The notes under the pieces: model-generated
Database searches by the model: none
Seen by the model: only the letters and a program-made list of their open reading frames with translations
What the model was told of the DNA's origin: nothing
Part shown: positions 1-9,618 of the stretch, piece after piece
Numbering within the stretch: position 1 is the stretch's first letter
Layout of the letters: every line of letters starts with the position of its first letter
Program-made: the position numbers and the translations under genes
NCBI RefSeq assembly: GCF_009796745.1
Contig: NZ_CP047024.1
Span: 62,001 to 126,000 of the forward strand
DNA: 64,000 bases
Direction: 5' to 3'
From: Paraglaciecola sp. L1A13
Lineage (GTDB): Bacteria; Pseudomonadota; Gammaproteobacteria; Enterobacterales; Alteromonadaceae

Positions 1-1
1 C

Positions 2-709
2 ACCCGTAGCATTAGCTTATTCTCCATTGAGCCTCACACCGGTAAGGTGAGCTACATGCAAGATATTGCCACTGGTCTTAACGATGTCTATGGATTGTGT
101 ATGGGGCAAATTAATGGGCAATATCATGTTTTTGTCAATGACACTGACGGCCACTTTGAGCAGTATCAACTTGAGGCTGAAGGTAGCCGCATAAGCGGTA
201 AACTTGTTAGACAGTTCAAGATAGCTAGTCAGCCAGAAGGTTGTGTGGTGGATGACGACAGTGCTCAACTGTATTTTGGTGAAGAAGCCAAAGGCATATG
301 GCAAATAAGTGCTGCTCCAAACAAAAGTCAGCCAATCCTTATCGCTCCTTTAAACCAGCACTTTGTGGCAGATGTGGAAGGCATCGGTATTTATCACGTG
401 GATAAAAAGCGCTATTTGATTGCTTCGAGTCAAGGCAACAACAGTTTTGCTGTATTCGCTCTAGACGATAACAATCGCTATTTAGGCAGTTTTGATATTG
501 GCATGAACTTGGCCGCTAAGGTCGATGGCGTATCAGAAACCGATGGCCTTGAGATCATTGCTTCAGGCTTGGGTGATATCTTTCCTGAAGGGTTAATGGT
601 TGTCCAAGACGGACGAAATATTATGCCCAGTCATAATCAAAACTTTAAGCTGGTGGATGCAACGCCGCTAGCTGAGCTCATTCGCACCTGGCGCAACGAT
701 ATTCACTAA
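2..709 (+). CDS. Beta-propeller phytase, C-terminal part (5' end outside window)
   Basis: The reading frame is open from base 2 and runs in from upstream, so only the last ~235 residues are present; an internal GTG at 47 is not the true start. The protein resembles the C-terminal blades of beta-propeller (BPP) phytases, calcium-dependent exported enzymes that release phosphate from phytate. Visible family-like stretches are QPEGCVVDDDSAQLYFGEE and VSETDGLEI, followed by FPEGLMVVQDG. These acidic loops fit the metal and phosphate sites of the family. The signal peptide cannot be seen. The gene ends in an ordinary TAA and is followed by a 67-bp gap before an unrelated gene. Confidence 0.75.
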   Translation, partial: TRSISLFSIEPHTGKVSYMQDIATGLNDVYGLCMGQINGQYHVFVNDTDGHFEQYQLEAEGSRISGKLVRQFKIASQPEGCVVDDDSAQLYFGEEAKGIWQISAAPNKSQPILIAPLNQHFVADVEGIGIYHVDKKRYLIASSQGNNSFAVFALDDNNRYLGSFDIGMNLAAKVDGVSETDGLEIIASGLGDIFPEGLMVVQDGRNIMPSHNQNFKLVDATPLAELIRTWRNDIH

Positions 710-776
710 CAGCAACGCTTGAAATACATGGATGAAGGGGCATAATTACCCTTTCATTCATGATAAGTGAACCCAG

Positions 777-1241
777 ATGCAATATTGGTTATTTAAAACA
801 GAGCCTGATGCCTTTAGCATTGACGATTTAGCTTCCCGAGCAAATCAAACAGAGCACTGGGACGGTATACGTAATTACCAAGCGCGTAACTTTTTACGAG
901 ACCAAGTGAAACTCGGCGATAAGGTCTTTATTTACCATTCGAGCTGTAAAGAGGTGGGTATTGCGGGGTTAGCTGAAGTGACCCAAGAAGCTTACCCTGA
1001 TCACACCCAGTTCAATCCTGAAAGTCATTATTACGACCCAAAATCAACCATCGACAACCCCCGTTGGGTGATGGTTGATGTAAAGTTCATCGAAAAATTC
1101 CCTGCTATATTGCCCCTGAAAAAAATCAAAACCATGCCCGAAATAAGCGAAGTAGGTTTAGTCAAAAAAGGCCACCGCTTGTCGATCATGCCGGTGAATG
1201 AATATGAATTTTCAGCTTTACTGCAGGCAGCGAAAGCGTAG
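777..1241 (+). CDS. EVE domain-containing protein
   Basis: This 154-residue protein is a single EVE (PUA-like) domain, related to the thymocyte nuclear protein 1 / YTH superfamily that binds modified bases in nucleic acid. The opening MQYWLFKTEPDAFSIDDL and the following WDGIRNYQARNFLRD and KVFIYHSS are the classic family signature, and the length is typical for the stand-alone bacterial form. Its cellular role is unsettled; EVE proteins are often found near RNA-processing or defence genes, but nothing here supports such a link. It is transcribed alone and converges on the antiporter gene. Confidence 0.9.
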   Translation: MQYWLFKTEPDAFSIDDLASRANQTEHWDGIRNYQARNFLRDQVKLGDKVFIYHSSCKEVGIAGLAEVTQEAYPDHTQFNPESHYYDPKSTIDNPRWVMVDVKFIEKFPAILPLKKIKTMPEISEVGLVKKGHRLSIMPVNEYEFSALLQAAKA

Positions 1242-1449
1242 AGCATTGTGCTCAAGACGTTGTCTATCTTTAGATCGGTTAATGAATGATTCAATCACTT
1301 TTTTTCAATTCGCAATGATCATTTCAGAGTTAAGGAAAGTTTTCTGCATTCACTGGTTATTACTGTTCCTCTAGGCTTTTTTACAGCCCTAATAATTTGC
1401 TGATATGAAGGTTTTGAGCGTAAATATGATGCATAACAAAATAATATGA

Positions 1450-1477
1450 CTAAGAATCGCTAATTCTTAGCCCTTTT
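1450..1477. terminator. Hairpin between convergent genes
   Basis: An 8-bp stem (CTAAGAAT at 1450-1457, ATTCTTAG at 1463-1470) is followed on the + strand by CCCTTTT. It sits between the EVE gene and the convergent antiporter gene and overlaps the last codons and stop of the latter. It could end transcription from the left; the U-tract is better on the + strand than on the - strand. Confidence 0.4.
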
Positions 1478-2980
1478 AATCGCCACCACTAAGAGTATTT
1501 GGATTAATAGCGACAATACAATAATGGCACTGTGCTGATAAATGCCAGCGATGAGAAAACTTAATAGAGCAATACTGCCATTTAATAAAGCATAGGGTAG
1601 TTGAGTTCGAAAATGTTCAAATTGATTACAGTTCGAGCCGGTGGCCGATAAAATGGTCGTTTCTGAAATAGGTGAGCAGTGATCACCAAACAACCCGCCT
1701 GAAAGCACTGCGCCCATACTCACAAATAATGGTGCTTCTATTGCAAAGGATGTGGGAATAACCAAAGGTAACATGATGGCAAAGGTTCCCCATGATGACC
1801 CCGTGGCAAATGAAATTACGCCAGAGAATATAAATGCGACGGCGGGTAGTAACCAATATGGAAAGCCTCGCTGAGCTTGCTCGGCAATATATTGGGCGGT
1901 ACCTAGCTCTTTTCCTAAAGAGCTTAATGTCCATGCGAGTACCAAAATAATAGCTACCTGCATCATGTTACTCATGCCATTTAAATACATAGTTACACTG
2001 CTATTTAAGCTGCGTACTTTATACCAAGCCATTAACCCCATTAGGGATACCGCGGCTAAAAAATAAGCACTGCTTAAGGCTGCGCGAAATACAGAACCAG
2101 GCACACTGTTGAAAGGAAACCCTAATGGAACTAGCATCATAGCTAATACACCAGCCATCATCGCTAAGGGTACAAAAACAAATGAAGCCCGAGCATTTGG
2201 GTGAGTGAAAGGAGCTATTGTAGATTTCTCTTGGCTCAAAGGAGTTTTTTGACTCGCTGGAACTTCTTCGTTTGATATTGCTTCTGGTGTATTAAGACAG
2301 TCTTTTTCTGCCGCAGCCATGGCCCCAAAATCGACTTTTCGCCATACCAACAAAGGTACGATAACTATGGCTAGAATGGCATAAAACTGAAAAGGTATGG
2401 TTTGAATAAAGGCACTCCAGGCAGAAATAGTTTGCTCGGCACTGTCAAATTCTTTTTGCATCAAGCCCATGATGTATATTCCCCAACCAATAAAAGGAAC
2501 CAAAATGGCGACAGGAGATGCAGTGGAATCAACGATAAAAGCTAACTTTTGACGGGATATCTTTAATTTATCAAATAAGGGGCGAAAAACGGGCCCAACA
2601 ATTAAAGGGGTACCAAGGTCAGAGTAAAAGATAAAAATACCACCAAGCCAGGCTGCTATTTGTGCCCTAGCTCGGGTATTTATCCATTTCATTATATTGG
2701 CTGCAAAGGCGGGGCCGCCTCCTGACTTTTCCATTAGCGCTACAAAACCGCCAATAAATACCATCAGCACAATTACTCCTGCATTGTAACTGTCGGTTAT
2801 TGTGCCTACTAGATGGGTTTTAACTAATTCTGATAATACAGCAAGGGGATTAAACCCGGTCAGCATGACGATGGCACTTACGACCCCTGCAAATAAACCA
2901 ATAACTACATTTCGGGTGTATAGGGAAAAAATAAGCGTCAAAACAATGGGTAAAACAGAGCTGATATCAGGGGAGGTCAA
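1460..2980 (-). CDS. NhaC-family Na+/H+ antiporter-like transporter
   Basis: This 506-residue integral membrane protein has about eleven hydrophobic segments and belongs to the NhaC / ion-transporter superfamily. The diagnostic pattern is SSWGTFAIMLPLVIP followed by GGLFGDHCSPISETTILSA, which lines the ion path in this family. The substrate could be Na+/H+ or an organic anion; sequence reading alone does not settle this. A charged loop near residues 215-260 separates two halves. The start is a TTG at 2980 with AAGGA about 10 bases upstream, giving MTSPDISSVLP. It is monocistronic, and a 385-bp gap follows on its 5' side. Confidence 0.8.
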   Translation of the reverse strand: MTSPDISSVLPIVLTLIFSLYTRNVVIGLFAGVVSAIVMLTGFNPLAVLSELVKTHLVGTITDSYNAGVIVLMVFIGGFVALMEKSGGGPAFAANIMKWINTRARAQIAAWLGGIFIFYSDLGTPLIVGPVFRPLFDKLKISRQKLAFIVDSTASPVAILVPFIGWGIYIMGLMQKEFDSAEQTISAWSAFIQTIPFQFYAILAIVIVPLLVWRKVDFGAMAAAEKDCLNTPEAISNEEVPASQKTPLSQEKSTIAPFTHPNARASFVFVPLAMMAGVLAMMLVPLGFPFNSVPGSVFRAALSSAYFLAAVSLMGLMAWYKVRSLNSSVTMYLNGMSNMMQVAIILVLAWTLSSLGKELGTAQYIAEQAQRGFPYWLLPAVAFIFSGVISFATGSSWGTFAIMLPLVIPTSFAIEAPLFVSMGAVLSGGLFGDHCSPISETTILSATGSNCNQFEHFRTQLPYALLNGSIALLSFLIAGIYQHSAIIVLSLLIQILLVVAIKRAKN

Positions 2981-3365
2981 AAGGGGTGTTCCTTGCTTAA
3001 GGGGATAAATAATTTGCTGTGACTATGATTCAATCAAATCAACGCCCTACTCATAGTAAGCCCATAAGTAGATGTTTAAATTAAATTTTTCTTTTCATCG
3101 CCGAAGATGTAAGCGGCAAAGATCTATAATCAATCGTTGTGTTAAGCAAGCAGTGCACCACTATTAAAGGATAGCAGTGGGTATAAGGGCTATATGCTAT
3201 GAAACGATGGGTCTATTGCTGTGTACGCGGGTTAGCGCTAAGTCAGTTTTTTAATGATGAGCACTGCTTAGCTTAGCGATTTCTTTATTGAAGCACTTTT
3301 ATGGTGAAAGGTTTTTTATTTCAGTGTTTTATAGTGCAACTCATCCAAAATGAAAGCCAATCTAT
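2981..3365. other. Intergenic region upstream of antiporter gene
   Basis: There is no credible gene in these 385 bases. They lie between the antiporter start and the end of the next gene on the same strand, so they should hold the antiporter promoter. I looked on the minus strand for a lysine-type riboswitch and did not find the conserved core. Confidence 0.5.
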
Positions 3366-5141
3366 TTATGAAATATCCCGCAACTGATTATCCTTAATAA
3401 ACATATCAATATTCTGCTCTAGAATGGATAAGGGCACTGAGCCGTAGGCAAGCACGGCATCGTGAAAGGCGCGCACATCAAAGTTATCCCCTAAGGTTTT
3501 TTCGGCTCTTGCGCGTAAGCGTTTAATGGTTAATTCCCCAATCTTGTACGACAAGGCTTGGGCTGGCCATGAAATGTAGCGGTCTACTTCTGTGGTAACG
3601 TTATGCTCAGACAATGCAGTGTTCTCTAGCATGTAATCAATAGCTTGCTGGCGAGACCAGCCTTGCATATGCATGCCCGTATCTACCACCAAGCGACACG
3701 CACGCCACATTTCGTAGCTTAATCGGCCAAACTCTTCATAAGGCGTGGTATATATTCCTACCTCTTTACCTAAATATTCAGAATACAAACCCCAACCCTC
3801 ACCGAATGCAGATATATAGGTATAACGACGCACGGGGGGTAAGTCTTGCATTTCACTCGCCAGAGATATTTGTAAGTGATGACCCGGCACTGCTTCATGT
3901 AAAGTCAAAGCGGGTAGGGCATACAAAGGGCGTTTATCTAAGGCGTAGGTGTTAACCCAATAATAACCCGGCTGGTCGTCTCTTGTCGGGGCGATATAAC
4001 GACCTGTGGTGTATTTAGGGGCGATGTTATCGGGTACCGGCGCCACGCCGTAGGGAATGCGTGGCAGAGTATAAAACAACTGCGGCAGTGTGGCATCGAT
4101 ACGCTTGGCTATATAGGAGGCGCGCATTAATAATTCGTCAGCGCTGGTCGTGTAAAATTCAGGGGAGGAACGTAAATGCTGAATAAATTGGTTAATGTCA
4201 CCATCGAAATTAAGGGTATTGAGTACGCTTTGCATTTCGTTGCGAATACGCTTTACCTCTGACAAACCAGTTTGATGGATGTCGGCTACATTCAAGGTGG
4301 TGCTGGTGTAATAGTTGCTGCGATTTTGATAAAATTCGGCACCGTTTTGCCAAGTGCTAGCTGCAATATTTTGTTTTGCACTAGGAATATATTCGTCGAC
4401 TAAAAAATCATAAAACTCTTGATAGGCAGGCAGTACACTTTGATTAACCGTAGTTTCACCTTGAGTATAAAGGTTGGCTTGAATCGCTGGGCTAAAGCCT
4501 GAATCAGCAAGGCGCTTAAAGGGGGTAAAAAACTGACTGTCATGTACCTCCGCAGTAACAAATTTTTGAATACTTTCTGCAAATCCATTTAGCACAGCTT
4601 TGGGCTGTACTCGTCCGGTTTCTATGCCTTTTTTCATCCATGCTATTTGCTGCTTAAAATAACGTGGGAATTGCCCTAAGCGGGCTAAATAATGATGATA
4701 ATCTTGTTCCGTTTTAAACGGTGCTGATGCAGGTAAAAAAGCCAGTGCACTGTAAAAGCCTGACTCTGATGTAATGGGCATGTAGTGTGCGTTAAAACGG
4801 TACAAATCAATATCATTTTGCAGTTCACGCAATTGCATCAATTTACTGATTTTCTGCTGGTGGTTTAGGGCGTTGTCGTCTACTGCTTGCAAGCGCTTTA
4901 AAAACTGCTGATTACGCTGATAATTTGCTTCTAATGCCTCAGGGGAAAGATCTTTGAGTTTATCGTTATAACGATTGTCTTGATAGCGAGTGGCTTTTAT
5001 GGGATCGACTGATAATTCGTACTGCCAAATTTGCTCAAGTAAAGCGCTTAATTTACGAGATTGTGACGGCTCACTCGCGCCTAGCGCTTGAAAACATAGG
5101 CTAAAAAGTACCGTACTTAGTAATAAACCGCGTTTGAACAT
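3366..5141 (-). CDS. DUF885 family exported protein (putative metallopeptidase)
   Basis: This 591-residue protein has an N-terminal signal peptide (MFKRGLLLSTVLFSLCFQALG) and the DUF885 fold, distantly related to zinc carboxypeptidases. The HEAVPGHHLQ motif near residue 420 supplies HExxx(H) type metal ligands, followed by GEGWGLYSEYL and the RACRLVVDTGMH block. It probably acts in the periplasm on peptides, but no substrate is established for this family. A paralogue on the opposite strand lies at 7679-9529, with an M28 peptidase between. The start at 5141 has AAGGA six bases upstream. Confidence 0.85.
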   Translation of the reverse strand: MFKRGLLLSTVLFSLCFQALGASEPSQSRKLSALLEQIWQYELSVDPIKATRYQDNRYNDKLKDLSPEALEANYQRNQQFLKRLQAVDDNALNHQQKISKLMQLRELQNDIDLYRFNAHYMPITSESGFYSALAFLPASAPFKTEQDYHHYLARLGQFPRYFKQQIAWMKKGIETGRVQPKAVLNGFAESIQKFVTAEVHDSQFFTPFKRLADSGFSPAIQANLYTQGETTVNQSVLPAYQEFYDFLVDEYIPSAKQNIAASTWQNGAEFYQNRSNYYTSTTLNVADIHQTGLSEVKRIRNEMQSVLNTLNFDGDINQFIQHLRSSPEFYTTSADELLMRASYIAKRIDATLPQLFYTLPRIPYGVAPVPDNIAPKYTTGRYIAPTRDDQPGYYWVNTYALDKRPLYALPALTLHEAVPGHHLQISLASEMQDLPPVRRYTYISAFGEGWGLYSEYLGKEVGIYTTPYEEFGRLSYEMWRACRLVVDTGMHMQGWSRQQAIDYMLENTALSEHNVTTEVDRYISWPAQALSYKIGELTIKRLRARAEKTLGDNFDVRAFHDAVLAYGSVPLSILEQNIDMFIKDNQLRDIS

Positions 5142-5213
5142 AGTGATTCCTTATTATGCATTTGGCTAACGTACTCAGTCGTTACATTCGTTATCTATTT
5201 AGTGCCAAGTCGT

Positions 5214-5537
5214 TTATTTTTTCGGGGTATAAATTGGGCTTGGGAAAGCGGTTACTTTATCAGATAACTCGCTGATTTTAGCTGTGCCTTGTTTTTTTAC
5301 TTCATCGATACGCAAAACATTGTGCATAGGAATGTAAGTGGTGGTGACATCGGCAAACTCATTTTTGAGTTTTTCGTGGCTTGGGTCAACGACGACGCTG
5401 GTATGGTTGTCCCAAACAAAATCTCCAATCTCGATAAAACCAAATAGGCTGCCTTGACAAAGTTCGCGCACATACAGCTCGTAGCGCACGCCATTAGCGA
5501 TAAATTGAATTCTAAACAATGAGGTGTTATTCGACAT
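5214..5537 (-). CDS. DUF1820 family protein
   Basis: This 107-residue soluble protein matches the DUF1820 family of gammaproteobacteria by its pattern FRIQFIANGVRYELYVREL and FGFIEIGDFVW, then IPMHNVLRIDEV. The function is unknown; the family is usually found as a single conserved housekeeping-like gene. There is no signal peptide or membrane segment. It lies 72 bp upstream of the DUF885 gene on the same strand and could share its transcript. Confidence 0.8.
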   Translation of the reverse strand: MSNNTSLFRIQFIANGVRYELYVRELCQGSLFGFIEIGDFVWDNHTSVVVDPSHEKLKNEFADVTTTYIPMHNVLRIDEVKKQGTAKISELSDKVTAFPSPIYTPKK

Positions 5538-5850
5538 AATGCTTTTACATAAGGTGTGGAAAATGAAAGTGCTGCAGTCTAACCAGTCCTATGCGTATCG
5601 CCAAGCCCTATCGGTCGAACCAAACATAAACCTGATAGCCAGTATTGCACGTTGCACTTAAGTTTTGCCGTTAAGCGATCCGATATAATCTGCCACTGAG
5701 CGCAGGGGGTTTTGCTTGCTGCTAGTGATATCGTACAATTTTGCTAACAGCAGGGTCAGCGTTAATTTACCCTGTAAACTTGCGAACGCCCACAGGGCTG
5801 GTCAATCTATTGACAAAATAATATAAATACACCGATAGAAAGGAATAAAA
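5538..5850. other. Divergent intergenic region
   Basis: This 313-bp gap separates the DUF1820 gene (-) from the M28 peptidase gene (+) and should hold both promoters. A TTGACA at 5810-5815 looks like a -35 box, but the position a -10 should occupy runs into the ribosome binding site at about 5841, so I do not call it. No RNA gene is seen. Confidence 0.4.
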
Positions 5851-7512
5851 ATGCGCCAAATCATGTATTTAGGGATGCTTTCAGCAGGGCTATTGCTCGC
5901 TGGTTGTCAATCTTCACATCAAAATGCAATGCCGGAAACCGCCGCGTCAGCACAAAACGTAAAAGCGGATGCAGGGCGAATCAAATCTCACTTACGTTTT
6001 TTATCTGATGACTTATTGGAAGGTCGTGACACCGGCGCCCGTGGTCATGAAATTGCGTCTTTGTATATCGCTACAGAACTAGAAGGTTACGGCCTTAAGC
6101 CCGGGGGAGACAACGGCAGTTTTTTGCAACGCGCCCAGTTTCGCCAAGCATCACTCGAGCAATCTTCACCGTCTCTGGTGCTTGAAACAGCTAAAGGTAA
6201 AGTAGATTTAGCGTATCCCAAGCAATACATCACCAGTGCCAGTCCCGTCAGTGAGCTTGCGAGCGTCAAAGGCCAACTGGTTTTTGCTGGTTACGGTATT
6301 GTTGCACCTGAACTAGAACATGATGATTACGCTGATTTAGACGTTAAAGGTAAAGTCGTGGTTGTTTTATCTGGTAAGCCAGCCTCTTTCCCTAGCGAAG
6401 AAGGTGCGCATTTTGGCTCAACCAATGAAAAGAAACGTCATGCGGCAGAGCACGGTGCCATTGGTTATATAACCATTACAACCCCTACGGCTGAAAAAGT
6501 ACGCCCATATCAGAATTTATTGAATTACATTCATACTCCCACGGTGCGCTGGCTAGATAAAAGTGGTCAACCCGCAAATGTGTACCCCGCCCTTAAAAAC
6601 AGCGCGTATTTGAGTCAAGAAGCCGCTGAAATTTTGTTCGCCAATGCAGATATGAATTTAGAGCAGGTGTATCAATTACTCGAAGAAGACCAATCTCCAA
6701 AAGGTTTTGCTTTACCTGTTAGCATCGATTTTAGTAAACGTAGTGAGCACAAAACGATTAGTAGTCCCAATGTGGTCGCCATATTGGAAGGTTCAGACCC
6801 AGAACTGAAAAATGAATATATTGTTTACTCAGCTCACTCTGATCATATCGGTATCGCCAAAACCGTTAAGAAAGACAAAATCAACAATGGTGCGATGGAT
6901 AATGCATCGGGTACTTCGGTGTTACTTGAAACCGCGCGTTTATTTAGTCAAATGCCACAGCGCCCTAAGCGCTCCATTTTATTTGTGGCGGTAACCGGTG
7001 AAGAGAAAGGCTTGTTAGGCTCTGATTATTTTGCCCAAAACCCGACTGTGCCAAAAGAGGCCTTGATCGCCAACGTCAATCTAGACATGCCGATTTTGAC
7101 TTACGAATTTAACGATGTGATTGCCTTTGGCGCGGATCACAGTGATTTGAAAGAGTCGGTTAGCCTGGCGGCACAAAAGGTTGGGTTAACGCTTAGCCCT
7201 GACCCTTGGCCAGACCAAGCCTTATTTACGCGTTCTGATCATTACAGCTTCGTGAAACAAGGCATACCGTCTGTCTTTTTAGTGCCAGGCTTACAATCGG
7301 CTGATCCTGCGGTTGATGGCAGTAAAAAGTTTGGCGAGTTTCTGGCCACTAATTATCACAAACCCGGTGATGATTTTAATCAGCCATTTAATTGGAAGGC
7401 AGCCACTAAATTTGCTGAAGTGAATTACTACATCGGTCTCACCTTAGCTAATCAAGCTGAGCGTTCAAGTTGGAACGAAGGCGACTTTTTTGGTGATACA
7501 TTCTCCAAGTAA
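5851..7512 (+). CDS. M28 family zinc aminopeptidase, lipoprotein
   Basis: This 553-residue exported lipoprotein has a lipobox LLLAGC with the acylated Cys at residue 19. A PA-like insert around residues 130-260 is followed by the M28 catalytic domain. The zinc-binding and catalytic pattern is present: SAHSDHIG, MDNASGTSVLLE, TGEEKGLLGS, VNLDMP and RSDHYSF. It should release N-terminal residues from peptides at the cell surface or in the periplasm. The start is ATG at 5851 with AAAGGAA upstream. With the two flanking DUF885 genes it forms an exported peptidase group. Confidence 0.88.
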   Translation: MRQIMYLGMLSAGLLLAGCQSSHQNAMPETAASAQNVKADAGRIKSHLRFLSDDLLEGRDTGARGHEIASLYIATELEGYGLKPGGDNGSFLQRAQFRQASLEQSSPSLVLETAKGKVDLAYPKQYITSASPVSELASVKGQLVFAGYGIVAPELEHDDYADLDVKGKVVVVLSGKPASFPSEEGAHFGSTNEKKRHAAEHGAIGYITITTPTAEKVRPYQNLLNYIHTPTVRWLDKSGQPANVYPALKNSAYLSQEAAEILFANADMNLEQVYQLLEEDQSPKGFALPVSIDFSKRSEHKTISSPNVVAILEGSDPELKNEYIVYSAHSDHIGIAKTVKKDKINNGAMDNASGTSVLLETARLFSQMPQRPKRSILFVAVTGEEKGLLGSDYFAQNPTVPKEALIANVNLDMPILTYEFNDVIAFGADHSDLKESVSLAAQKVGLTLSPDPWPDQALFTRSDHYSFVKQGIPSVFLVPGLQSADPAVDGSKKFGEFLATNYHKPGDDFNQPFNWKAATKFAEVNYYIGLTLANQAERSSWNEGDFFGDTFSK

Positions 7513-7678
7513 ATGAGTGGCAAGGCGAACAATTGCCTAATCAGTTAATAGATGAGAGGGCGCAAGGACAAACCTTGTGCTCATTTTATTTTGTGTGGTC
7601 ATTCATATGCCTGCTGACAGGCCTGAAGCCGACTTCACCGGACACGCAAATACATAATAAAAATATCAGGGAGCCAAT

Positions 7679-9529
7679 ATGAAACTATCAATAATTGCCC
7701 TTTCGCTTGCTGCAGCAACAGTGACTTTTTCGTCGTTGAATGTGCAAGCCCAAGCAAATCAAAATAAAATAGCAAATATACAGACGGCACAAGCACTGCA
7801 AACAGAATCAGAACGTTTAGCCGCATTTTTTGCCGATAACTTCGAACAACGCTTGCACCGCTCGCCATTATTTCAAAGCTATTTGGGATACAAATGGGAT
7901 TACGATAAGTGGGATAACATCAGTGAAAGCTTTGCCCAGCAAAGCCAAGCCTTAGCTGAGGCTCAGTTAAGTGCTTTGAACGGTTTTGATGAAAGCAAGT
8001 TAAGCCAAGCAGAGAAGGTTAGCTTAGCGCTTAATAAAGTGTCGCTGGAGCGCCAGTTAGCGAATGACAAATTTCGCCATCATACCTACATCATGGATCA
8101 ATTCAGTGCTTATCACACTATGGTGCCTAGCTTTTTAATTAACGTACATCGCGTTGACAACATAGAAGATGCGCAGGCTTATATTAGCCGCTTAAAAGGC
8201 GTAGATAACTTATTTGCGCAAGTGATTGAGCAGCTACGTATCAGGCAAGAGATGGGTGTATTTCCGCCGAAATGGTCATATGATCAAATGTTACAAGCAT
8301 CAAAAAATGTGATTTCAGGTGCGCCTTTTGAGCAAAGCGATGATGTATCCAGTATTTGGCAAGATTTTCAAGACAAGGTCGCCAAGCTAGATATATCCGT
8401 CAGTGAGCGAAAGTCTTTACTTGATGATGCCAAAACAGCGTTACTACAGTCTGTAAAACCAGCTTACCAAGCGTTAATTAGCGAACTGGCCGTACAACGT
8501 GATTTAACACCTAAAGGGGATGGTGTGTGGCGGCTACCCGATGGTGAAAAGTGGTATGAGAACCGTCTTGCATGGTTTACCACTACCGATTTAACGGCTG
8601 ATCAGGTGCATAATATCGGTTTACAGAATGTTGAGCGCATTCATCAAGCCATGCGTAGCATCATGAAAAAGGTCGAATTCAAAGGCAGCCTGCAAGACTT
8701 CTTTGAATTTATGCGCACAGACAAACAGTTTTATTACGCCAATACTGACGACGGGCGTGAAGCGTACTTAGTTGAAGCCAAGGCGCTTATCGATACTATG
8801 CGTGAGAAGCTGCCCGATTATTTTAGTTTGATCCCCCAGGCAGAAATGATGGTTAAGCGAGTAGAGCCGTTTCGTGAAAAATCAGCCGGTAAGGCCTTCT
8901 ATCAAAGCCCTGCCAAAGATGGATCTCGCCCAGGTATTTACTACGCTAATTTATACGATATGAACGATATGCCGACTTACCAAATGGAAGCTTTAGCCTA
9001 CCATGAAGGCATTCCTGGTCATCATATGCAGCGCGCTATAGCGCAAGAGCTCGAGGGCATTCCGGAGTTTCAGAAATACAGTTCATTCACTGCTTACACT
9101 GAAGGCTGGGGCCTATACACAGAAGAACTGGCGAAAGACATGGGGTTTTATCAAGACCCTTATTCTGATTTTGGCCGCTTGGCAATGGAGTTATGGCGTG
9201 CTTGTCGATTAGTTGTCGATACGGGGATCCACAGTAAAAAGTGGAGTCGTGAACAAGCAATTAACTATTTAATTGAGAATACCCCTAACCCCAAAAATGA
9301 TTCGGTAAAAGCGATTGAGCGCTATATTGCGATGCCGGGACAGGCAACAGCCTATATGATCGGTAAACTTAAAATCATGGAGTTACGTGAATGGGCGCGT
9401 GATGAGCTAGGCGAGCAATTTGATATTCGTGGCTTTCATGCCCAAGTATTAAAAGATGGGCCAGTGCCACTGAATATTCTCGAGCAAAAAGTAAAAGCTT
9501 GGGTAGTCAGTGAGAAAAAGGCGCTCTAA
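7679..9529 (+). CDS. DUF885 family exported protein (putative metallopeptidase)
   Basis: This 616-residue paralogue of the 3366-5141 product has a cleavable signal peptide ending near AQA (residues 20-25). The metal motif is HEGIPGHHMQ near residue 442, followed by YTEGWGLYTEELA and RACRLVVDTGIH, all shared with its paralogue. A catalytic role on periplasmic peptides is inferred from the fold only. It lies 166 bp after the M28 peptidase, with AGGGAG before the ATG, and ends just before a strong bidirectional hairpin. Confidence 0.85.
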   Translation: MKLSIIALSLAAATVTFSSLNVQAQANQNKIANIQTAQALQTESERLAAFFADNFEQRLHRSPLFQSYLGYKWDYDKWDNISESFAQQSQALAEAQLSALNGFDESKLSQAEKVSLALNKVSLERQLANDKFRHHTYIMDQFSAYHTMVPSFLINVHRVDNIEDAQAYISRLKGVDNLFAQVIEQLRIRQEMGVFPPKWSYDQMLQASKNVISGAPFEQSDDVSSIWQDFQDKVAKLDISVSERKSLLDDAKTALLQSVKPAYQALISELAVQRDLTPKGDGVWRLPDGEKWYENRLAWFTTTDLTADQVHNIGLQNVERIHQAMRSIMKKVEFKGSLQDFFEFMRTDKQFYYANTDDGREAYLVEAKALIDTMREKLPDYFSLIPQAEMMVKRVEPFREKSAGKAFYQSPAKDGSRPGIYYANLYDMNDMPTYQMEALAYHEGIPGHHMQRAIAQELEGIPEFQKYSSFTAYTEGWGLYTEELAKDMGFYQDPYSDFGRLAMELWRACRLVVDTGIHSKKWSREQAINYLIENTPNPKNDSVKAIERYIAMPGQATAYMIGKLKIMELREWARDELGEQFDIRGFHAQVLKDGPVPLNILEQKVKAWVVSEKKAL

Positions 9530-9561
9530 TAAGCCGTATTAATTCTCAATTATTAGCTAAT

Positions 9562-9596
9562 AAAAAGCCAGCTTAGGTAACTAAACTGGCTTTTTT
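9562..9596. terminator. Bidirectional Rho-independent terminator
   Basis: AAAAAGCCAG at 9562-9571 pairs with CTGGCTTTTTT at 9586-9596, extended by TTAG/CTAA around a GTAA loop. There is an A-tract on one side and a T-tract on the other. It lies between the convergent DUF885 and slmA genes and should serve both. Confidence 0.85.
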
Positions 9597-9618
9597 GATT
9601 GTGATACCAACTATTAAA

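Noticed and set aside
2981..3365. Riboswitch upstream of the antiporter gene
   Set aside because: The minus-strand sequence has some pairing but none of the conserved lysine-riboswitch core.
5810..5840. Promoter for the M28 gene using TTGACA
   Set aside because: No matching -10 box at proper spacing, and the implied start would fall inside the ribosome binding site.
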